Source: Crotalaria pallida (Eukaryota > Streptophyta > Magnoliopsida > Fabales > Fabaceae). From it: DNA of 64,000 nt. Under the pieces are notes generated by a model. That model made no database searches, was not told where the DNA came from, and was given only the letters and a program-made list of their open reading frames with translations. The stretch is taken from the NCBI GenBank assembly GCA_037953625.1, contig CM075650.1:46194206-46258205 (forward strand), read 5' to 3'. Every line of letters begins with the position of its first letter. Positions within the stretch are counted from its first letter, which is position 1. A program made the translations under genes and the position numbers. Positions 33,201 through 43,474 of this stretch are shown piece by piece.

Positions 33201-35028
33201 TGAAAAAAATAGAACATAATTCAAAATATGATAATTTAATTAACACTTCTTTCTACATAATTCAAAATCTTATAATATAAATTTAAAAATAGAAGACAAA
33301 AATATTTTACAAAATTTATTATTATTATTATTATTATTAGGCAAACAAGAAAGAATTCTCATTACCCAACATAACTATACATACTAGAGTATAACTATGA
33401 AAATTGCTCGTGCGATGCACGGGTCTTAAATTTCGCTATTCTTTCAATTTGTTCGAACATTAAACAATGTTTAATTTACATGTGACTATTTTTTTTAGGA
33501 CAATAAATTTATCATTTTTTTAATTATATTTTATATGGTATTTATTTTAATTATTGCAAATTTACAATGAAAAAAAATATTTATGATCAGACAAACTAAT
33601 ATAATCAAATCGGAATATAATATTTATAATTAGATAAAGTGTGAAAAAGATTTTGAAAATTTTTATATATCCACGTTGGCATGTGAAACAATTATGAATA
33701 CTTTAAAAACATTATGAATAACTGTTATTATTTTTCTCTGTGTTTTTTTTGGGGCAATAATTATATAATATAAAATTGGTATAATATATAATGCACAAAC
33801 GTCTGTCTATATATTAAGCAAATGTAAATATTTAAAAAGTTTTTTAAATTTTAATAAAGGATGTCATATGTGGAGTTATTCATGAACATTTGGCTTATAT
33901 TTGCCCAATCATATCTTTGAACCCTCCTCAAAAGTGAATAATTGATTCCCAAAAGACCTACAAAATCACATCTCTTTCAATATACAAAATGAAACATATT
34001 ATAAAGGGAATTGAGATCAATAATAGAAAATCCAATAATATATATAACATTAAAATTTAAAGATATTAAAAAAACAATAGAAAATAGAAGATTAAAAGAA
34101 GCAAACCCAATCGAAACTTGAAGAATGACTTCAAAAATCATGTCTTTGAAATCACTTTGCTATCAAATAATCTTGTATTCAAATAAATGGAAGTTCGCTT
34201 ATGTTAATCAAATAAAATAAGAGAGTTAGCGAAAAATGGAATGAATAACATACAAATCTTATTCTATTACTCCGGAATGAATAGCATGCTTAGCGTTATT
34301 CAATATTAGACATCATGAACTTCTTACTATTAAAATATGATTAAAAAAATAAATAGTAAAATTCCAATAGAATAAATAGAAGAGCAAAAATTATAGAGAT
34401 GAAACCTATATTTATATATACTATTATCAATTTTCTTGCACATTCAAAATCTCCAGCATGATAAAAAAAGTAATATCTTAAAATATTTTACGAAAATGAA
34501 CTAAGAAAAACTTCAAAAAGTTGAAACGATATTACCACTATAAAAAGAAGATGACGCAAATAAGACATAGTACCTTGAGTTAACAATTGTATATATATTG
34601 AATGACATATTTTACATGCATATGATCCATGAATATAGTGTATAGATAACATTTCATCATAATAATATAAATTGTATAACTTACATAACGTGCATTCATT
34701 ACAAAAATAATTTAACTTCATTCGTTCAGTTACATGCATTCATTTTTATATGTCATATCTCATGTCTAGAATGAAAGAAAATGAAAATATTTTACTTTAG
34801 ATGAATATGGACGGATGTGATTTATTATTACATTTGCAATTGGATGGCTAAGATTAGAAGAAAAATTAGGAGAGAAAGTGAGAAATTTGGAAGAAAATCA
34901 CATTTACCCCTCAACTTCTCCTATTTTATAATATGTTGATGAGGAGCGTTAATGAAACTTGCCACCAACTAAATTGGGTTCAAGCCTCAAAAAGACAATT
35001 ACCAACACTACCTTAATTAAACATTATT
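33201..35028. other. AT-rich intergenic sequence
   Basis: No gene seen. Contains an (ATT)n tract near 33318-33340 and an imperfect hairpin CTCGTGCGATGCACGGG near 33405-33422, a motif common in plant repeats. The rest is low-complexity AT. Confidence 0.5.
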
Positions 35029-35333
35029 CACTACAACAGAAATGCTAAAAGATCCCGGTTCCGCATGCATAGTGATCTCGGTTTAGAACCGGGATTGTAT
35101 CCCCTGGTATAACAAATCCGATACTTTTGATCCCAGGTGTTTTAAAAAACACGGAACCGGGATCAATAAAAAACAAGGAACCGGAATCAATAACATATAT
35201 GATCACTGTTGATTTTTTAACAATGAACTGGGATCTTTAGTATATACGATCACTGTTAAGTTTTTTAAAATGAACCGGGATCTTTAGTATATATGATCAG
35301 TGTTGAATTTTTTAAAATGAACCGTGATCTTTA

Positions 35334-35379
<46 letters not shown>

Positions 35380-35960
35380 TTATAATATTTACTATATCCA
35401 TATATTTAAATAAATTGTCAACATTTTTTTTTTTGCAACAAATAAATGTCATAATTATATACATTAGAAACGTGAATGTCAATACACATTTAAGATAGAC
35501 AACTCCCAAATCAAAAGCAAATGGTTCCATACATACAAAAGGCTAAACAGGCTCGATATATAAATACTACATAGTCACATTCAAAAATATATATGATGCC
35601 CTATATTCAAAACTTAGCTAAGGTAACCAAGGTTGAAGATATACTGATTTCGGAGATGTTTCATTTCTCAAACTAAAGGTTAGGGCTTGCCATTGATAGT
35701 GATGACCCCATTGTAAAATCAGTTCATCTCCAAAAAAAAAAAAAAAACCATGCGGATCTCCATTGCTCTGATGGTTCCTTTGGTGTTGCAATGACTACCA
35801 CCTTCTCTATACTAGACATAAATAAAAACAAGAAATATTTGAGATTAGCTCCGACAAACGGTTAGAAGTAGAACTATAGTCTAGCATTTTGAATATGTTC
35901 TCAAGCAAGCATTGTATGAATAGAAAAAGAATGATTTTAATTAATGTTGAAACTAAATCC

Positions 35961-36207
35961 ACTCAGCCTCTTCCTCCTTCTCTTCCACGGCTGCAGTAGC
36001 TGGAGCAGCTCCAGAATCAGCAATAGGTGCAGCAGCAGCAACTAGAGCAGCAAACTTGCTTAAATCCTGCATTTAAAATAACATTTAATATAAAATAATG
36101 GTTCAATATTTGAGAGAAAAGGAACGAGACAACACCTTCAGATACTCCTTAACCTCATCTGCCTGAGGGGAAGAATAATCAATTGAAACAGCAACAGCCC
36201 ACCCCAT
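35961..36207 (-). pseudogene. Captured 3' end of ribosomal protein P0 gene
   Basis: Two exon pieces on the minus strand. About 36207-36138 reads AVAVSIDYSSPQADEVKEYL; an intron of some 70 bp with GTGTTG donor and TGCAG acceptor follows; then DLSKFAALVAAAAPIADSG to 35961. This is the C-terminal region of the 60S stalk protein P0, but the usual acidic MGFSLFD ending is missing and replaced by EEKEEEAEWI and a stop. Upstream exons are absent. Confidence 0.75.
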
Positions 36208-37143
36208 CAATATTCACCAGTCCTCAACTTGGAAAGCACCAACCTCCTCTTTATGAGAGTAAAACAGCAGCAAGAAACAACAAAAAATAGCAGCAGAACA
36301 ACAAAAATAGTAGCAGAAATGAACTTTTTTTTATTGGGACAGTCCTGATGAGAATGTAAACAGAAAACCAAATCAGAACATACATTAGAATCAATGTTGA
36401 AGGATCTAATTAAAATTTACCACTTAGTCACAAATATGACATGTATACCTACAAAAGCTTTGATTTGCATGGTTGATGAAGAGGGTAGAAACAACTTTTA
36501 GTGTTTCTAATATCTTGGAACCTTTCTTCCACAAGGTTTTGGATTTTATCAAGGCTTTCTGAAAATATACATGGACAAACAATTGTATTTTAAAAAAGTC
36601 ATTGATATAAAAAAAATAAACAAATAATTGTAGCATAGTCACAGCTAGATGGGTTTGATTCCTAATTTCCTACTAGTGAGAAAAGCGAACCTTCAAGTCA
36701 AATTGGTTATTACTAGTGCAAACTGCAAAAAAAACCCACCCAATGTGGTTGCAGGTCATGTATTAATATAGAAAAATTTCAAATAAAAAAAGCTGATCAA
36801 GAGCTTTTTAATTTTCAAATTAAAAAATCTGTTAGCAAATCTCTCCTAGTATACATAAAATATTAATGAAAATAGCTGCAAAAACCATCAATCCATGACT
36901 TATTTTCTTTTATCATAAATGACAAACAGTTGAGTTTACGACTATTCTCGAAACAGAACCTAGAATTATAACCATTTATAACTTCACAAGACCATCCACA
37001 AAATAAAAAGATGACATTGAACTCAAAAATACAACGGAGCAGTATTTCAACGTTCTTTCAAATATAAAATATTTCAAGGTTCTTTTAGTCTTCCTTTCCT
37101 ACAAAAACAAGTAAATTTCCCAAAACATGAGGAAAAGATTAAC

Positions 37144-37269
37144 CTCAATTTTCTTCTATTTTGTACAATATTTGCCTCCTCGTAAGCTCTATCACGAAAA
37201 TCTTTAGCGAGATTTTCATCTCCACCCTTCATTAAGCCTGTTAGAATTGCTGCAGCATGTTCCCTTACC
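37144..37269 (-). pseudogene. Captured exon of proteasome activator PA200
   Basis: After a TATTCAG acceptor the exon reads VREHAAAILTGLMKGGDEN and FRDRAYEEANIVQ, then a GTTAAT donor. This matches, from memory, the C-terminal region of the nuclear proteasome activator subunit 4 (PA200). Only this exon is recognisable. An open stretch at 36642-36424 (LWKKGSKILETLKVVSTL) lies between it and P0 and is unidentified. Confidence 0.7.
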
Positions 37270-37703
37270 TGAATAACAAACAAATATTAAGTCTTCCAAA
37301 ATGAGATGGCTTAAAATGTAAGAATCATGCAAGGGTAAATGTCAATAGCAAGGAATAAAAATGGATGTAATCAAAAGAAAAGCAGCACGCCACAGGTCAG
37401 AAAATGGTTTCCTTATATACGTCAATTAAAATTTTGCCAGCATGGGGAGTGACAACCAGTGGTAACTACAAATAAATATTTACAGAGAAATACTCATAAA
37501 AAGGAATAAAAAACCAAATATTTTGCATTTCTAAAAGGATAAGTGAACAATCAAAGCAGTCTTTGGATAACCATAAAAGCATAGGACATGTATACCCATG
37601 GATTTAAATACTTACAACAACCTCACCAATGTGGATGCACCACTACCTTAAAATTAGCGCAGAAGTACAAGCAACAATGATACCCAGAACATTCAGCAGG
37701 TAC

Positions 37704-38847
37704 ATTACAGGAAGTAATATATCGGGCGTTCTACGCGTGACATTGGGTTCTCCTCTCCTTGGAGCAGGTTCAAACTGCAAAAAACATTTCAAATTCAAAG
37801 GGATAAGTGAACAATATATTTACAAGCAGAACAAGAGCAGATTTATGTTGAATGTCAGAGAAAGAGACCTGGATAAATGTGTGGCCTTTGCAATCGTCAA
37901 CCTCCAATATGGAAGCCATGTTCCCACATCGGTAACAATAGTTAGGTGCGCTAAAAATGGTAACCACCTTTTGTTCCTGTTTCAATAAAGTAATGAACAT
38001 ATCTAAAACTTTACCCCCCAAAACTCTAAAGCAAGCAAATGCAAAAGAAGATCATATCATGAGAAGGAAAAATACATGAGCCCAGTTAAATCCATCCATA
38101 ACCAGCTGATGAGCTCTAGCAATCAACTTAAGGCTGTTTTTGTGTGATTGAATTATTCAGATATATCCTGAAAGAAAGTGAATTGGAATTAAAATTAAAA
38201 TAATAAAGACAATAATTGATCTATCAATGCTTTAAAAATAACAAAATCAACAAAGTAGGCAGTTGAGAAATTAAAGTTATGGTTACCTGGCCAAAAAGTG
38301 TATCCAGCACCACGAGGAGAAATACCCCAGCCACATCTGTCATCTGGATCAGACCATAACAGATCACACATGGGCCCTTCATGAGGAACCTCTTGAACAC
38401 GATCAAAGTTCCTTATGTCATCAAGTGTCTCAATTGAAGGGGACAGTCCACCATGCAAACAGAATATTTCTGATTCAACCTGTAAGGGGACTATATTACA
38501 TTAGAGGCCGAATGCTATAACGGCTGGAACTAAAACTTTAACTAACAATTTCCACTTTACTCATTATGTCAAACATAAAAGAGTTATTTACTCTTTAGTT
38601 GATTGAATCTCTCAGAGAAAAGGTATATATTGATCATTTTGATTAATATTGCAAACAAAGAATGCAATTTACACCAAATCACTGGTAATCTTCCAAATTT
38701 TCAGTTTACGTAATAACTTATAGGCACAAATAATATACACTTCAAATCACAAAAAAATGGAGGGAAAAAACAGTACTAACCAATGCAGTCAACGGAAAAA
38801 AATCAAAAAGGTCTGTAAAGATCTTCCAAACATTGGCACTACCATAC
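37704..38847 (-). pseudogene. Captured PP2A catalytic subunit exons, degraded
   Basis: Five consecutive exons of the protein phosphatase 2A catalytic subunit with their introns: 38847-38781 (ANVWKIFTDLFDFFPLTAL), 38479-38287 (HGGLSPSIETLDDIRNFD, DLLWSDPDDRCGWGISPRG), 38167-38076, 37976-37869 ([16 protein letters not shown]) and 37774-37704 ([18 protein letters not shown]). Lesions: an extra T before the second donor, CAA to TAA plus an extra A in the third exon, and a 4-bp insertion that destroys the usual DYFL end. The N-terminal exons with the first metal ligands are absent. It cannot give an active phosphatase. Confidence 0.9.
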
Positions 38848-39387
38848 CTGCAAATAAATAATAAGAAACACGGATTATCATAAAAGTGAAAAGAGAAACA
38901 AGGAATTAGATTCTTTAAGTTCAGAAACCAAACCAATAAGCAAACATCTAAACTGAGTCTGGCAAAGGGTTTGAACCCCCACGAGCCAAGCTGCATCGGA
39001 ATTTAGATCCAATTACATGTGATATCAATCCAGCCACATCAGCACATCTATAAACTTGCGTAACAAATAAATCCACAATTCATAGACACTTATGTATGTC
39101 ATTTTCAAAGTCTAAAATCAATCTCAAATATAAATATTAATCTTTTCATTGACATAAGCAACTGTACAAAATTAAGAATTTTATTAAACAAACCGGTGCA
39201 TATAACCAGCATCATACCATTATAAAACCACTTAATATCTCACAACAACCAAATGAAACAACTACATCATTATATGCATACAAATCTTGAAGCTTGAAGA
39301 AGAGGAACAATCGACGGAGAAAAGGACTCGACGGAGAAGAGGACTCGCTGGAGAAGAGGAACAGTCGACGGAGAAGAGGAACAACGT

Positions 39388-39545
39388 TCACAACGGCGGC
39401 GGCGAGTTTCCTATGGCGGTCTGCGAAGCGTGAATCGGTAGCCTGCAAAGGGTTCACGGCGACGGCGGCGGCGAGTTTCCTATGGCGGTCTGCGAAGCGT
39501 GAATCGGTAGCCTGCAAAGGGTTCACGACGACGGCGGCGGCGGCG
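39388..39545. repeat. GC-rich tandem duplication inside the CACTA element
   Basis: A unit of about 69 bp (GCGGCGAGTTTCCTATGGCG to GGGTTCACGGCGACGGC) occurs twice in tandem in an otherwise AT-rich element. Shorter CGACGGAGAAGAGGA copies lie just before it (39310-39380). On the minus strand it is upstream of the PP2A piece and may derive from a captured 5' region. Confidence 0.7.
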
Positions 39546-40904
39546 AAGTTCGAATCAATGCCTCTGCCCTTCGGTGCTCTTCTCCGTCTGCAATGGCCAG
39601 AAATGGAGATGGTGGCTGCAAACCCTAAGTCTCAAACACTGAGTCTCTAAGCGTATGGGTTTACTGGGTTTGGGGAGGATGCTGAAACGAAAAATGATTT
39701 ATTTTACAATATTGATCCCGGTTCTGGTTTTTTATTATTCATTCCGGTTGAAGTAAAACAATGAGATAAATAAGGTTGGTGTGATTTTTAATTTTTAAAA
39801 AAATACAAAATTATTTATGATATAACATTGATCCCAGTTCCGCGTTTTCTATAACTGGGATCAATAAATCAATGGTATTTTTTAATTATCATTTGTCTAT
39901 TAATCCCAGTTCCGGAAAGGAACTGAGATTAATATCCGGGAACTTTTTTGCAATTCTGTAGTAGTGATTATACCTCAATTAAACACTATTATAACATCAG
40001 AATTTACAACTCCAATCTAAAAAAAAAAAAAAAAAAAACCTTCTTTCCTTTACTCTTACTTTCTCTAAGGGCTTTGCTTGGGAACCCTATGAGATGAGAG
40101 GGTTTTGGTACCCTTTTGACATGCACCAATAGATATTTGTCATGTGTTGTTCTTTGCCTTGTCAGCGGGGTATATTTTTGATTTATAAGTTTTATAATTA
40201 GATCCCTAAAATATTTATTTAAAAATATTTTTTTTATCCTTAATGTAATTTACCCAAAATATCATCATTTTAATATTATTTTTCATCTACCTAAAATACC
40301 CTAATTTTAATTTTATATTTCATTTACCCTAAGTACCCTCATTTTAATACCATTTGTATCTATACAAAATACTCTTAATAATTTATAATTTCTCATTTCA
40401 CTATCCTCCCACGTTATTCTTCCCCATCAATCTATCATACCTTTCTTCTTCTATCACTGTCAAGTACCAACGTCATCACCTTCTTCTTCTTTATTCATAC
40501 CTTCGTTCTTCATAAAAAAAAAACCCAACAACAAACGCAAGAGCATACCTTCTTTATCATCACCTTCTTTTATATTATTCCCTCTGACTTTCAAACCCGT
40601 TTTCATTTCCAAACTCAACCCCAATTCCGGCACCACCACCACCGTAGTTAGGTTCTCTTTCTTCATCTTTTAGGGATGTTCATATCCTTTAGATTTTATT
40701 TATGTGGGTTGCTGTCAGCAGTATACGTTGATGTTCATATCCTTCATAACACGTGATTATTTTTTTTATTCCCCAAATGTATGAAGAAAATAAAAGTTTT
40801 CACATTTTCATTAACAAAAGTCTGAAATTGTTCATTAAAAAAAATCAATTTTTAGCAATAATGTTTTTTTTTAATATAGTTGAGTGGTGGTGAGAAGCAA
40901 CGTG

Positions 40905-42180
40905 TCTCATTATCTTGGAAAAAGTCAAAGTAGTCAACAAAAAAGAAGAGAATATCTTTTTGATATAATGCTTGATTTTGTTTTCAAATGAAATATAATG
41001 TTTGATTCCTTCATTAATTACAAATTTCTATCACACGAATTTTCATATTATTTTTACAATTTTTAAGATTTTTCTTTAATTGTTTTAAAGAATTTTAATG
41101 TAATATACAATTTTTAATTGATTTTTCATTAATTATTTTTACTTTGAATTGGGACAAAAAAAAACTTCATTTTTTACCAAAATAGTGGGACGGAGGGAGT
41201 ATATGAGAGACAATAAATTGAGATGATATGAGGGTATAATAAAATAAATTTCACTTCTCTAATATAGAATAGGAGATAAGGTAAGAAAAAATTGAGAATT
41301 AAATGAGATGATATGAACATAAAATAAGATAAGAAAAATTTTGCTCCTCTAATGAAGCAAAAGATAAGGAAAGAAAATTTGAGATACTCTCCTTCGATCC
41401 CGTTATCTTGATAAAAGTCAAAGTAGTAAACAAAAATAAGAAAATATCTTTTTGATATAATGCATGATTCTATTTTCAAAATAAAATATAATGTATGATT
41501 CATTCATTAATTACAAATTTTTATCACACAAATTTTCATATCATTTTTACAATCTTTAAGATTTTTCATTAATTATTTTAAAAAAAATTTAATGTAATAT
41601 ACAATTTTTAAGATAATATACAATCTTTAAGATTTTTCATTAATTATTTTTACTTTGATTTGTGAAAAAAAAAAATTCATTTTTTTACCAAGATAATGGG
41701 ACAAATGGAGTATATGAGAGACAATTAAATGAGATGATATGAGTATAAAATATGATAAACTTCACCTCTCTAATATAAAGTAGGAGATAAGGTAAAAAAA
41801 TTGAGAATTAAATGAGATGATATGAACATAAAATAAGATAAGAGAAACTTCGCTCCTCTAATGGAGTAGGAGATAAGGAAAAAATTTTGAGACACTCCCT
41901 TGGTCCAATTATCTTGGTAGTAAAAGTCAAAATAGTAAATAAAAATGAGAGAATATATTTTTGATTCAATGCATGATTCTATGATTCATTCATCAATTAC
42001 AAATTTCTATCACACAAATTTTCATATTATTTTTACGATCTTTAAGATTTTTCATTAATTATTTTTAAGATTTTTAATATAATATACCATATTTAAGATT
42101 TTTCATTAATTATTTTTATTTTAATTTGGGACAAAAAAAACTAAATTTTTTTTTACCAAGATAATGAGATAGAAGAAGTA
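40905..42180. repeat. Tandem repeat of Stowaway-like units inside the MULE
   Basis: Units start near 40905, 41385 and 41893, the first two about 480-510 bp and the third partial. Each holds a MITE-like part whose ends read CTCC...CCC.TTATCTTGG and, inverted, CCAAGATAATGGGAC...GGAGTA, and a spacer with GAGAATTAAATGAGATGATATG. The ends resemble Stowaway CTCCCTCCGTCCC termini. Confidence 0.65.
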
Positions 42181-42789
42181 GAAAACATTAGCATATCAAA
42201 CAATGTGAGTCTACCATAAATCCTGAACTCTTAATAACTAGAAGCCACCAAAAACAGAATGAATGAAATTGATTTAATTAAATATTAAGGCAGTGAAATT
42301 CCTAAAAGAGGAAGAAAGAGAACTATCTATGGTGGTGGTGGCGACGAAATTTGGATTGGGTTTGAAAATGAAAACGGGTTGGAGAGTGAAGAATAAAAAA
42401 AAAGTGATGACGAAGAAGGTATGTTCCTGGGTTTGCTTCTGAGTTTTCCAATAAAGAATTTATGAATAAAAAAGAAGAAGGTAATGATGTTGGTACTTGG
42501 CAGTGATAGAAGAAGAAGGGCCTGATAGATTGATGGAGAAGAATAACGTGAGTGAGTAGTGAAATGAGAAATTATAAATTTTTAAGATTTTTTTTTGGGT
42601 AAATACAAATAATATTAAAATGAGGGTATTTTGGGTAGATGAAATATAAAATTAAAATTTGGGTAGATGAAAAATAATATTAAAATAAGGGTATTTTAGG
42701 TAGATCAAAAATAATATTAGAATGATGGTATTTTGGGTAAATTACATTAAGGATAAAAATAATATTTTTAAATAAATATTTTAGGGACC

Positions 42790-43420
42790 TGTAGGGTCTG
42801 CCGACCGTATAAAAATTACAGTCCTATATAAAGGATTTTCCAAGGACCTTTCCCTCGGTTTGCTTAAACGTCCCACGCTCGGACACGTTCATTCCGAGCG
42901 TACGAAAAGACCAGGCTCGGACTTTATGGGACCGAGCCTCAACAACGGTCTTCACTCTATCGGCTTGGGATTCTAGAACCGAGACATAACGTCGGCTGGT
43001 AGGTTGACTCAGTCTCACCAAGGCTTCCTATCACTTCTACCCATATCTCCTAGAATCTCGCAACAGCCTCTACATGGGATCGTGAGCTGATCCTATCCGG
43101 ACTCTAAGGGAATAAATCTCTTATATTCTCTCACAGAATCCCGGTTCAGCTCACCTTGATACGAGGCCCATACGGCCCACATCAACTTCCTCCAAACCCT
43201 ATAAATAGCTCACAATAGCTAGGGTTTCAGGTACGTACTCTCATCCCTAAGTTGACACTCTGCACACACTTGTTGACTGGGGAGATCCTGCCTTTCCCAA
43301 CTGGAATTGCAGAAAAACCATAAGGTCATACATAGATACTTGACCTTCTGGTGAACTCCTGATTACCATAATCTTGAGGGCTCAGAGGGTTAAGGACATA
43401 AAGTGTTCAAGGACACTACA
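42790..43420 (+). repeat. 5' LTR of the Tat-lineage element
   Basis: TGTAGGGTCTGCCGACCG to AAGGACACTACA. Promoter-like TATATAAAG at 42825-42833 and TATAAATAG at 43200-43208; the second is the better TATA box by position. Three inverted repeats with GCTCGG/CCGAGC arms lie at 42876-42900, 42913-42939 and 42961-42983. Confidence 0.95.
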
Positions 43421-43438
43421 TTGGCGCCGTCTGTGGGA
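43421..43438 (+). promoter_or_regulatory. Primer binding site of the Tat-lineage element
   Basis: TTGGCGCCGTCTGTGGGA directly after the 5' LTR, the form usual in Tat-lineage gypsy elements. Confidence 0.85.
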
Positions 43439-43474
43439 ATTAATAACCAGTATTCCCACCGCTCACTGCACGAA

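Larger units (their letters stand above)
35029..39966. mobile_element. CACTA element with captured gene fragments, 4.9 kb
   Basis: Starts CACTACAACAGAAATGC and ends GCAATTCTGTAGTAGTG, the terminal inverted repeats of En/Spm elements, with the 3-bp duplication ATT (35026-35028 and 39967-39969). Subterminal copies of CCCGGTTCCG / AACCGGGATC lie at both ends (35050-35340 and 39715-39945), as expected for transposase binding. No transposase is present. The interior carries pieces of PP2A, PA200 and ribosomal P0 genes with introns, all on the minus strand. It is non-autonomous. Confidence 0.9.

Noticed and set aside
42824..43021. A 65-codon minus-strand frame in both LTRs of the Tat-lineage element (also 52964-53161)
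   Set aside because: Present twice only because the LTRs are nearly identical; it overlaps the TATA-like site and hairpins and shows no protein-like composition.
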